From Psychrobacter immobilis (GTDB lineage: Bacteria > Pseudomonadota > Gammaproteobacteria > Pseudomonadales > Moraxellaceae), in the NCBI RefSeq assembly GCF_904846185.1, contig NZ_CAJGZQ010000026.1, positions 1 to 47,658 of the forward strand: a DNA stretch of 47,658 bases. Direction: 5' to 3'. The stretch's first letter is position 1. The number at the start of each line of letters is the position of its first letter. Made by a program: the position numbers and the translations under genes. Positions 26,691 through 34,925 of the stretch are shown one piece after another. Under the pieces are notes generated by a model. The model saw nothing but the letters and a program-made list of their open reading frames with translations, had not been told where the DNA came from and ran no database searches.

Positions 26691-27677
26691 ATGACCCCTA
26701 TCGCTTCACCTAAGATGCTCAAACAGCCTTTACCTACTATTTATCCTCTCATTGACACGCATACTCATTTTGATGCCCCAATATTTGATGATGATAGAGA
26801 AATACTGACGCAGCAGGCTCACAATCAGGGAGTACGCCATCTGGTATTAGTGGGTTATCTATATCAGCATTTTGAGCGGATGTATGAGACTGAGCGCCTG
26901 TTAAATACGCTGTCATTACCTACGACAGCCAATGTCGATAGACAAAAAGTGTCAAATTTTAGTAGCCATATTGCGGTCGGTTTGCATCCTTTTTATATTA
27001 AACAACATACGGACGATCATCTAACCGCTATGGCAAAAAGGATTACTGATAAACGCCCATTAGCAATCGGCGAGATTGGTTTAGACACCTTTACTGAGGC
27101 GATGAAAGTGCCTGACATATTTGCCAAACAAGTACGATTTTTTAAGGCACAATTGGACATGGCGGTGACTCATCAGCTGCCAGTGATGCTGCATATTCGT
27201 AAAGCCCATGCAGAAGCATTGGCCATACTAAAAGCGCATGACTACGATGCGCACAAACTTGGCGGTATCGCGCATAGTTTTAGTGGTGGGACGCAAGAAG
27301 CCAAAGCATTTGTTAAGTTGGGATTTAAGCTTGGGGTTACCGGTCAAATCACTAATCCCAATGCTAAGAAACTGCGCCGCGCCATTCAAGCAGCGGTTGA
27401 TAGCTATGGCGTTGAATGTTTGGTGATAGAAACGGATTGCCCTGATATGACGCCTATCATGTGCCAAATATCTGACCATGATTCATCAGTGCCAAATCAA
27501 AACTCAGACAGTGCACGGAGGAGTACAGCCGTACATAATAGAAATGTACCTGCCAACTTACCATGGGTATTGCTAAGCTTGAGTGAGTTGCTCAATGTAC
27601 CACCCGCCAGTCTTACTAAGCAATTGTGGCACAACAGTTGCAGTGCTTTGCAAACAAAATGGGATTATCCGTCGTAG
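26691..27677 (+). CDS. TatD-family metal-dependent hydrolase, YjjV-like
   Basis: This 328-residue TIM-barrel hydrolase belongs to the TatD family (metal-dependent DNase or related phosphoesterase). Metal ligands appear as His24-x-His26 (DTHTHFD). GLHPF and GEIGLD supply the next conserved positions, LHIRKAH, AHSFSGG and ETDCPDMTP follow. The details of HSFSGGTQEAKAF and ITNPNAKK match the YjjV branch rather than TatD itself. It is longer than the usual 260 or so because of insertions at about 65-85 and 255-285. GGAG lies 6 bases before the ATG. The physiological substrate is unknown. Confidence 0.88.
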   Translation: MTPIASPKMLKQPLPTIYPLIDTHTHFDAPIFDDDREILTQQAHNQGVRHLVLVGYLYQHFERMYETERLLNTLSLPTTANVDRQKVSNFSSHIAVGLHPFYIKQHTDDHLTAMAKRITDKRPLAIGEIGLDTFTEAMKVPDIFAKQVRFFKAQLDMAVTHQLPVMLHIRKAHAEALAILKAHDYDAHKLGGIAHSFSGGTQEAKAFVKLGFKLGVTGQITNPNAKKLRRAIQAAVDSYGVECLVIETDCPDMTPIMCQISDHDSSVPNQNSDSARRSTAVHNRNVPANLPWVLLSLSELLNVPPASLTKQLWHNSCSALQTKWDYPS

Positions 27678-27815
27678 TAGTGCCACATATTTTAATCACT
27701 GACGGCTTATTGTATGGCTAGCCATTGATATGATAGTGAATGATATAGCCGTGAATAAAGAAATTGACGTAATATAAGCGCCACCAAAATAATTTAAAAG
27801 AGCATTTAATCTGTT

Positions 27816-28697
27816 ATGAGTGAAATACAACCATTTGAGCAAACAATGACAGAATCCATTGGCACCGAAGACGTTACAAAGACAGAAAAGCTTAGCGAAG
27901 ACAATGTGCAATATGAACGCCGTTTTCAAGGTACGCGCACTCTTTATGGTACGGCAGCTGTCACTACTTTTGCCGATGCGCATGTATACGTTATTGGCGT
28001 CGGAGGTGTTGGTTCTTGGGCAGCTGAGGCTTTGGCAAGAACGGCAGTGGGCACTATTACGTTGATCGATTTGGACGTTTTGGTTGCGTCCAATGTCAAT
28101 CGGCAGTTGCCTGCACTAGACAGCACCTTTGGTGAGAGTAAAATTGCAGCGATGGCCACCCGTATTCGTGAAATTAATCCTAAAGTAACGCTAAACTTGA
28201 TCGATGATTTTTTAACTGTAGAAAACGTCGCCACTTTATTGCCAAGTCGCGATGAAGCAAAAGCCGCTATCGCTCAAGGCAGACCTATGGTTATTTTGGA
28301 CTGCGTAGATGATATGAATGCCAAGCTTGCCATCGCGCTACATTGTCGTTTTAATAAATTAAAACTGGTTTGTGCAGGCGGCGCAGGCGGTAAGATAGAC
28401 CCTAGTCAGATTAGGGTGAGCGACTTGCGTGACAGTTACCAAGATCCTTTACTTGCCAAATTACGCAATAAGCTGCGCCACGAAAAAGGCATTAATAGTA
28501 CACTAAAAGAAAAGTTCGGGATCAAATGTGTCTACTCTACAGAGCCACCGCGTGTAGATAAGAGTTGTCAGACAGGCGGTTTGCAGTGTGGTGGTTACGG
28601 CTCAGCAGTAGTGGTCACATCGGTGGTTGCGATGATTATGGTGAGTGAAGCATTACAATTATTAATAAAACAGGCGGGCATCAAGCCGAGCGTCTGA
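27816..28697 (+). CDS. tcdA: tRNA threonylcarbamoyladenosine dehydratase TcdA
   Basis: TcdA (CsdL/YgdL) uses ATP to cyclise t6A at position 37 of ANN-decoding tRNAs to ct6A. The 293-residue protein has an E1-like adenylation fold: YVIGVGGVGSWAAEAL nucleotide loop at about 55-70, LIDLDVLVASNVNRQL (Asp and Arg contacts), then the CAGGAGGKIDPSQI and CQTGGLQCGGYGS segments near the C-terminus. An N-terminal extension of about 30 acidic residues precedes the usual RRFQGTRTLYG start. The hybrid kinase gene begins 9-20 bp after the stop, suggesting co-transcription. Confidence 0.95.
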   Translation: MSEIQPFEQTMTESIGTEDVTKTEKLSEDNVQYERRFQGTRTLYGTAAVTTFADAHVYVIGVGGVGSWAAEALARTAVGTITLIDLDVLVASNVNRQLPALDSTFGESKIAAMATRIREINPKVTLNLIDDFLTVENVATLLPSRDEAKAAIAQGRPMVILDCVDDMNAKLAIALHCRFNKLKLVCAGGAGGKIDPSQIRVSDLRDSYQDPLLAKLRNKLRHEKGINSTLKEKFGIKCVYSTEPPRVDKSCQTGGLQCGGYGSAVVVTSVVAMIMVSEALQLLIKQAGIKPSV

Positions 28698-28706
28698 TCT
28701 TATTTA

Positions 28707-30536
28707 ATGGAGTCTATCTTGTCTATATTGAACTCACCTAAACACAGCTACCCAGTAGCGGCAGATGAAGTAGAACGCATCAATAAGCTTAGGAAGTATC
28801 AGGTGCTCAACGACAATGATGAGCCTGCATTTAAGCGTCTAATTGATCTGGCAAAGCTATTTTTTGATGTACCAGTTGTGACCATTACTTTCATGGATGA
28901 AGAAACACAGTATCTAAAATCTGTCCAAGGACTGGGCGGTGTTTGCCGAACGACGCGTGAAGTGGCTATTTGCAATTATACCGTGCTCTCTAACGACGTC
29001 TTTGTAGTACCGGACTTAACCAAAGACAGTCGCTTTAGCCACAATCCCCTAGTGACAGAATCGCCATACCTACAGTTCTATGCTGGTGCGCCAATTATCT
29101 TGCATGAGGACAATAAAAGCTATCGTTTGGGCTCGCTGTGTGTGATGGATATGAAGCCCAATCATGACTTTGATGAGCAAAAAGCAAAGGTGTTGGCTCA
29201 ATTTGCGATGATGGCGGCAGATGCCTTGCAGCTACAGGATAAGCAGTGTGATGCCAAACATGCCAATGAGATGAAATCAGACTTTTTAGCCAATATGAGT
29301 CATGAAATCCGCACACCGATGAATGGCATTATTGGTATGGTGGAGATGCTCGGTGAGACCAAACTTAGCAGTGAACAACAAGAATACGTGGACAATATCA
29401 AAGTTTCCAACGAGCATTTGATGGCGATCATTAACGGGATTTTAGATTTATCGAAAGTAGAATCTGGGAAAATGACCATTGATTCTATTCCTGTCAACTT
29501 ATCCGCATTATGTAATGAGGTGGTCAGCCTCTTTGCTGTCAAAGCACGTCAGCGAGGGCTCATTTTAGACTACCATTATACTGAGTCGTTATCGCCCTAT
29601 GTACAAGGCGATCCGGTACGCCTCAAACAAATTTTAGCAAACCTTGTTAATAATGCGATTAAATTTACTCGTGAGGGCGGGCGAGTCACTATTGATGTCA
29701 AACATGTACCCAATTGTCATTGTGATGGTTTTGACAATGACAGCGCTGACCAATATCGCGCTCAAGGCATTTCAGCAAGTGATCTCAGCAAAATAACGGC
29801 TCAAGAAGCTATCAGTAATACCATCTATCATGAAGTCATGACCCTATGCATTGAAGTCACCGATACGGGTGTCGGCATCAAAGCTGAGTCATTGGATGCG
29901 ATATTTGATGCTTATGACCAAGCAAATAAATTCACCCACCGTCTTTATGGTGGCACAGGTCTAGGACTCTCGGTTTGTAAGTCTTTGGTTGATTTGATGG
30001 GCGGTTATATCGATGTGGATAGCGAAGTGGGTGTGGGCACTACGTTCAGTGTTTTATTGCCGCTACCGACTATTGATGAAAACCAGTATGAGATGTGGCA
30101 AGATTCAAATGACTTTACGATGATTGAGCCGACCCATGAGCGTGCTGGTCATATATTGTTGGTTGAAGACGATACCGTCAATGCCATTATCGCTAAAAAA
30201 GCCCTGAATAATAGTGGTCATACGGTCACGCATGTCACTGATGGGCAGCAGGCTATTGAGATTTTTGCGCTCTCACCTGAGCGTTATGATGTCATTTTAA
30301 TGGATCATCACATGCCTATTCTAGATGGTGTACAGGCCACTATTAAATTGCATGAACTCTATGATCCTCAATCATTACCACCTATTATTGCGTTGACCGC
30401 CAATGCAATGGATGGTGAGCGCGAAAAGTATTTAAAAGTTGGGATGCAAGATTACTGTACCAAGCCTTTTAAACAAGAGCAGTTGAATGCATTGGTACAA
30501 TATTGGCTGATACAGAAACATTCATCAGCAGAGTAG
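28707..30536 (+). CDS. soluble GAF-containing hybrid sensor histidine kinase
   Basis: This protein of 605-609 residues has the order GAF (about 25-185), HisKA, HATPase and receiver. The phosphoacceptor is His199 in ANMSHEIRTPMNG. The ATPase has N-box residues (NLVNNAIKFT), DTGVGI and GGTGLGLSV. The C-terminal receiver has acidic residues in LLVEDD, phospho-Asp533 in VILMDHHMPILDG and a Lys in CTKPF. There is no membrane segment, so it senses something in the cytoplasm. The ATG at 28707 lacks an upstream ribosome-binding site, whereas TTG 28719 sits 6 bases behind GGAG; the true start may be the TTG. The partner phosphotransfer protein is not in this window. Confidence 0.92.
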   Translation: MESILSILNSPKHSYPVAADEVERINKLRKYQVLNDNDEPAFKRLIDLAKLFFDVPVVTITFMDEETQYLKSVQGLGGVCRTTREVAICNYTVLSNDVFVVPDLTKDSRFSHNPLVTESPYLQFYAGAPIILHEDNKSYRLGSLCVMDMKPNHDFDEQKAKVLAQFAMMAADALQLQDKQCDAKHANEMKSDFLANMSHEIRTPMNGIIGMVEMLGETKLSSEQQEYVDNIKVSNEHLMAIINGILDLSKVESGKMTIDSIPVNLSALCNEVVSLFAVKARQRGLILDYHYTESLSPYVQGDPVRLKQILANLVNNAIKFTREGGRVTIDVKHVPNCHCDGFDNDSADQYRAQGISASDLSKITAQEAISNTIYHEVMTLCIEVTDTGVGIKAESLDAIFDAYDQANKFTHRLYGGTGLGLSVCKSLVDLMGGYIDVDSEVGVGTTFSVLLPLPTIDENQYEMWQDSNDFTMIEPTHERAGHILLVEDDTVNAIIAKKALNNSGHTVTHVTDGQQAIEIFALSPERYDVILMDHHMPILDGVQATIKLHELYDPQSLPPIIALTANAMDGEREKYLKVGMQDYCTKPFKQEQLNALVQYWLIQKHSSAE

Positions 30537-30723
30537 TGGTTTGGTAGGTATTTATAGAAGGTTATTTATCATCGCTGTCATCAATAGCGACAGTTCATCC
30601 ACTATAAAAAACCACAGCGTTAACCTTGTTTGACATACTTCATATGAATTTTACTCGGTTGTTTTGGAATACTTTTCAATCAAATTAACTACAGAGACAA
30701 TATTAAAAAAATATTTATAAATA

Positions 30724-30762
30724 AAAAAAGCTGAACCGCTTTATCAGTGGTTCAGCTTTTTT
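30724..30762. terminator. bidirectional terminator between kinase gene and efp
   Basis: Stem AAAAAAGCTGAACC (30724-30737) / GGTTCAGCTTTTTT (30749-30762), loop 11 nt. A and T runs on both sides let it serve the plus-strand kinase gene and the minus-strand efp. The rest of the 304-bp gap (30537-30840) shows nothing else that I can support. Confidence 0.9.
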
Positions 30763-30840
30763 GTGGAATAACAGCTAGAGGCTAACTGTTAAGTTCTATT
30801 ATGTAAGTTCTATTATGTCGAGCGCTATAACTTTTACATA

Positions 30841-31416
30841 CTATTGGCTAACGCGAGTTTGATAGTCACCTGTGCGAGTATCAACACGTACGATTTCTTC
30901 TTGTTGTACAAATAATGGCACACGGACGACAGCACCTGTCTCTAACTTGGCAGGTTTGCCGCCACCACCTGAAGTATCACCACGCACACCAGGATCTGTT
31001 TCAGTGATTTGCAACTCAACAAAGTTAGGCGGTGTTACTGAAAGAGGAGCACCGTTGAATAAAGTGATGGTACATAGTGCATTGCTGTTTTCTTTTAGCC
31101 ACTTTATTGAATCGCCCATCGCTGTTTTGTCCGCTTGAATCTGCTCAAAACTTTCAGGGTGCATGAAATGCCAAAACTCACCATCGTTATATAGATAGTT
31201 CATTTCAGTGTCCATGACATCAGCAGCTTCTAAGCTATCGCCTGACTTAAAGGTTTGTTCCAATACTTTGCCACTACGAAGGTTGCGCAATTTAACACGG
31301 TTAAAGGCTTGACCTTTACCTGGTTTGACAAACTCGTTTTCAAGAATGGCACAAGGGTTGCCATCGAGCATGACTTTTAGACCAGCTTTAAATTCATTAG
31401 TAGAAAAACTTGCCAC
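30841..31416 (-). CDS. efp: translation elongation factor P
   Basis: This 191-residue EF-P rescues ribosomes stalled at consecutive prolines. Domain I carries the modified lysine: Lys34 in VKPGKGQAF, the position beta-lysylated by EpmA/EpmB in gammaproteobacteria. The C-terminal domain has the [17 protein letters not shown] signature. Length is standard. It is divergent from epmB, the aminomutase that makes its (R)-beta-lysine donor, a pairing seen in many gammaproteobacteria. The 167-bp gap between them holds both promoters. A ribosome-binding site (AGGAG-like, reading the minus strand) precedes the ATG. Confidence 0.98.
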   Translation of the reverse strand: MASFSTNEFKAGLKVMLDGNPCAILENEFVKPGKGQAFNRVKLRNLRSGKVLEQTFKSGDSLEAADVMDTEMNYLYNDGEFWHFMHPESFEQIQADKTAMGDSIKWLKENSNALCTITLFNGAPLSVTPPNFVELQITETDPGVRGDTSGGGGKPAKLETGAVVRVPLFVQQEEIVRVDTRTGDYQTRVSQ

Positions 31417-31583
31417 AAGAAACTCCTAGGGGTTATAAATAGGGTGATAGATAAGGGGATGAATAGCTTGCTGCGTTAAAATCGCTTATTACGCTAAGTG
31501 TTTAAAGGATAGGTCGTATGCTTTGATAGGCTACGCACTAAGCGCGTATAATAGCGACTTTTGGGCACAGGTATTAGGTTGTC

Positions 31584-32591
31584 ATGATAAACCATTTAAT
31601 CACACAAAAAAACTGGCAAACGCAATTATCCGAGGCCATTACCTCTATCGATGAGCTGTTAAGTATCCTAAAGCTAGAATCATTGCGGGCAGAGGTTTAT
31701 GTACCTAAGCATTTTGAGCTGCGCGTACCACGTGGATTTGTGGCAAAAATGAGTATCGGCGATAGCAATGATCCTTTACTGAGACAAGTATTGCCTGATC
31801 AGCGCGAGCAAATCAAGGTAACGGGCTATGTGGCAGATCCCTTGAGCGAGAATACGCAAAACCCAGTCAAGGGTATGCTGCATAAGTACCAATCCAGAGT
31901 ATTATTGACCGTGACAGGTGCTTGTGCCATTCATTGTCGTTACTGTTTCCGTCAGCATTTTGACTATAGTGCCAATATGCCGACGGCTGATGCCAAAGAA
32001 AATATCATTGATTACATTACCGCACACCCTGAGATCAATGAGGTGATTTTGAGTGGTGGTGATCCACTGAATGTGACAAATAGACGCCTGTTTGCTTGGC
32101 TAGATACTTTAGAGTCACTTCCGCAATTGACCACCATTCGCTTACATACGCGCTTGCCATTGGTCATTCCAGCACGTTTGGATGATGCGTTATTGACCAG
32201 ACTGTCTCAAAGTCGCTGTCATATTGTGATGGTCATCCACTGTAATCATGCCAATGAAATCGATGCCTTAACAGCAGAGCATCTGCAACGTGCTCGAGCG
32301 GCTGGCATCACTTTATTGAATCAAGCGGTGCTATTAAAAGGCATCAATGATAGCGTTGCTGTTCAAATGCAATTAAGTCAGCGTTTGTTTTCATGTGGGG
32401 TACTGCCTTATTATCTACATGTATTAGACAAAGTTGCTGGTGCCGCACATTTCGATAATGATGAGCGCTTCGCAATTAAGCTGTATTGGTCATTGTTGGC
32501 AGCACTCCCTGGTTATTTGGTACCCAAGCTAGTGAGAGAGCTACCAAATAAACCTTTCAAAGTACCGATTGATATTTACAATGATCGTTAA
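31584..32591 (+). CDS. epmB: EF-P beta-lysylation protein EpmB (lysine 2,3-aminomutase-like)
   Basis: This 335-residue radical SAM enzyme converts (S)-alpha-lysine to (R)-beta-lysine for attachment to EF-P Lys34. The [4Fe-4S] motif is C114-x3-C118-x2-C121 (ACAIHCRYCFRQHF). LSGGDPL binds SAM, and the PLP lysine lies in the C-terminal third, in the LLKGINDS to DKVAGAAHF region. The length is typical of EpmB and shorter than catabolic lysine aminomutases, and the adjacency to efp supports EpmB. The ligase EpmA is not in this window. Confidence 0.95.
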   Translation: MINHLITQKNWQTQLSEAITSIDELLSILKLESLRAEVYVPKHFELRVPRGFVAKMSIGDSNDPLLRQVLPDQREQIKVTGYVADPLSENTQNPVKGMLHKYQSRVLLTVTGACAIHCRYCFRQHFDYSANMPTADAKENIIDYITAHPEINEVILSGGDPLNVTNRRLFAWLDTLESLPQLTTIRLHTRLPLVIPARLDDALLTRLSQSRCHIVMVIHCNHANEIDALTAEHLQRARAAGITLLNQAVLLKGINDSVAVQMQLSQRLFSCGVLPYYLHVLDKVAGAAHFDNDERFAIKLYWSLLAALPGYLVPKLVRELPNKPFKVPIDIYNDR

Positions 32592-32811
32592 TATAGGCAC
32601 TATGGTATATTGAAAAATTAGTGAACAAAGCGTGGTTTTTAGAAGATAGGCGTGCGGTTAGATGATGCTATAGAAATTAATCGTTACTAAAAATGGGTGC
32701 TGTCGATTTTGATGGTTGCTGCTGATTTGTATCTTTTATCTTGTATTGTTGCATACGGCATGGTTGAATATTTGCCTCCTGCCAAGTTACTCAAGGTTAC
32801 TAGGAATACTG

Positions 32812-34572
32812 ATGATAACTTTATCGACGTTTCAAGAGCACCTATCTTCTACAGAGGCATTGCCACTAGTTTCTAAGCGATCCGCTAATGGCCAAGAAGG
32901 TTATTTGCTAAAATTGTTGGCAGCGTTACCTTCGCAAACGCAAGCACAGCAAGCTGAACAATTGGCAAAAATACTTACGGTACTACGTGTGGCCAATATA
33001 GATGAGTCGCAACGTCTTACCCTTATGGCGACGGTGATAGACGCCTCAGATCAGTTAATTGCCACTTTGCGACAGTCTTATATTTATGAGACAGGTGTGC
33101 TTAGCGACATTCAAATGGGTTATGTGGCTCAAATAAAGTCGCTATATTATTCAATGATTATGGTCTATGACAGAGTGATACGTCATAAAACTTCATTGCT
33201 CAATAATCAGCGGAAATATGCTGCAAGTAATGGCTGGCAGCGCTATTTTAATGGTGATAAGTCCTCATCAACGACACTCGCCATTGCTATTTACCAGACG
33301 CTGCTAATGTACCAGAAGCTATTGGGTGAAGAAGCACTGTGCTATCAAAAACCCTCATCTTACTTATGGCACAAAATCAATCAGCTGTATTACCTTGCTT
33401 ATCAGTATCATGCGGCTGAGATTAATATGAGTGTCACGGCAGGCACCCAGCGTGCCAAGACGGTTCATCAGCTGTATTGCCAAATTTGTTTATACAGTCT
33501 ATTAAATGTACGTGCCATGCGTCGTCCCAATATTCTGCTCGTCCAACGTTTGCTACCTGAATGGGCTAAGCATATCGTTGCGACGATTGAGCCAACCACC
33601 GAGACCCGCGTGTTCGTTGATTTACAAAGTGACAATCCGCCAACTTACCTGACGGCCAGCTCTACAATTAACCCATACGACGATCGTTATCACTGTTTAT
33701 TTATAGAAATTGCCCCGCTGGTTGAGTATCTTAAACGACGCAAACAGGCTTTAGTTAAGGAAGGGGGTGACGGCGTTGAGAGTCATTTGCTTAATAAAAT
33801 AGCGATGACGCTCAATTACCGCTATTTACAGCCGCCGCTTACCCTAGCGACTAAACATAGTGCGAAAGAAGACGCTGTTTTGATTACAGGTTTTAATAAT
33901 ATTCATTATCGGGTGAGCCATTCGCATAGCTTTACCAGTTTAATCGCTATAAAAGAGTTACCAGATGAGCAGCGTCCTCGTTATGATACCGTGAATAAAA
34001 AACAAGACAGCAGCCACGTATTAGCCAGTGAAACCTTTGATCGTAATGATGATTTGTCATTATTTCGTACCCTACGATTATTACCAACAGTAGATATTTT
34101 AAATAAAGACCGCTTTCATAATGATGGCTTTCATAAAGACAGTCTTAACATAGTGGCTGATGAGGATACATCTGCGACGACTGCACCGCCAGCATTACAT
34201 ATGATGAGCCTTTTTTTGGTCTGTCGATCTGATACAATCACGCCGCCTGATTGGTCAATGGGCGTGGCGCGCTGGCTTGATTTTGATAGCAAAAACCCAG
34301 AGATCGAGTGGCAAGTACTCGGACATCAGCTAGTGGCTTGTGGCTTGCGTTTAGAAGGTAGAGAAACGCGTAGTCGCCATTTTGTGCCAGCATTTATCCT
34401 TGGTAGAGATGAGCGATTACAAACCACTGGTACTTTGATTGTACCGACTTCTTACTTTCAGACCGATGATAGAGTCATTATGCGTATTAATAGCAAACAA
34501 ACCCCTTTACGTTTGGGACAGAGGTTGCTGATTACGGATGAATTCAGCCAGTATGAGGTGGTGCAGCTTTAG
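32812..34572 (+). CDS. uncharacterised protein encoded upstream of fimX
   Basis: This 586-residue protein is not one I recognise with confidence. I start at ATG 32812, which follows AGGA at a good distance; the longer frame from TTG 32716 would add a hydrophobic, cysteine-containing leader without a ribosome-binding site. Residues 1-270 are helical. Residues 280-450 contain a variable, charged stretch. Residues 470-586 look like a compact beta-barrel: SMGVARWLDFD, WQVLGHQLVACGLRLEG, RSRHFVPAFILG, TLIVPTSYFQTDDRVIMRI and LGQRLLITDEF. The C-terminal part vaguely recalls a PilZ-type fold but lacks the RxxxR and D/NxSxxG c-di-GMP motifs in a form I can identify. Being 353 bp upstream of fimX on the same strand, it may belong to the same pilus or c-di-GMP pathway (inference). 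Confidence 0.65.
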   Translation: MITLSTFQEHLSSTEALPLVSKRSANGQEGYLLKLLAALPSQTQAQQAEQLAKILTVLRVANIDESQRLTLMATVIDASDQLIATLRQSYIYETGVLSDIQMGYVAQIKSLYYSMIMVYDRVIRHKTSLLNNQRKYAASNGWQRYFNGDKSSSTTLAIAIYQTLLMYQKLLGEEALCYQKPSSYLWHKINQLYYLAYQYHAAEINMSVTAGTQRAKTVHQLYCQICLYSLLNVRAMRRPNILLVQRLLPEWAKHIVATIEPTTETRVFVDLQSDNPPTYLTASSTINPYDDRYHCLFIEIAPLVEYLKRRKQALVKEGGDGVESHLLNKIAMTLNYRYLQPPLTLATKHSAKEDAVLITGFNNIHYRVSHSHSFTSLIAIKELPDEQRPRYDTVNKKQDSSHVLASETFDRNDDLSLFRTLRLLPTVDILNKDRFHNDGFHKDSLNIVADEDTSATTAPPALHMMSLFLVCRSDTITPPDWSMGVARWLDFDSKNPEIEWQVLGHQLVACGLRLEGRETRSRHFVPAFILGRDERLQTTGTLIVPTSYFQTDDRVIMRINSKQTPLRLGQRLLITDEFSQYEVVQL

Positions 34573-34925
34573 TTTGTTTGAGCGTCTATTGAAAAGTTGT
34601 CAAATAGTAATGTCAATAAATGCTGGTTTAAAGGTTACTTCATTGAATTTTTTATTCGATAATAGCAGTGAATAAATGTACTGAATAATGATGATAAGTT
34701 AGTCTGCAATCAGTCAAGTTATTGTCTATAATGATTGATACAGTTATGTTGGTTTATACGATGTTTTTGCTTCGCCAAGATGTCGCCTTGATTCGAAAGA
34801 CGATGCCAGTCTACTAAAAACCGCTAAGCCTATCCCTGATAGTATTTTCCTTGCTAGGTTAATGCTTGGAAAAGGTATAGGGTATCAAACATAAAAATAA
34901 GATCACAAGATCCAAAAGGCTTCTT
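34573..34925. other. 353-bp gap before fimX
   Basis: No ORF, RNA gene or clear terminator seen. AT-rich in the first half; a plausible Shine-Dalgarno (AAAAGGCTTCTT) precedes the fimX ATG at the right end. The fimX promoter is probably here but I cannot place it. Confidence 0.4.

Noticed and set aside
32716..32811. Hydrophobic leader for the protein upstream of fimX (TTG 32716)
   Set aside because: No ribosome-binding site at the TTG, whereas ATG 32812 has AGGA at a proper distance.
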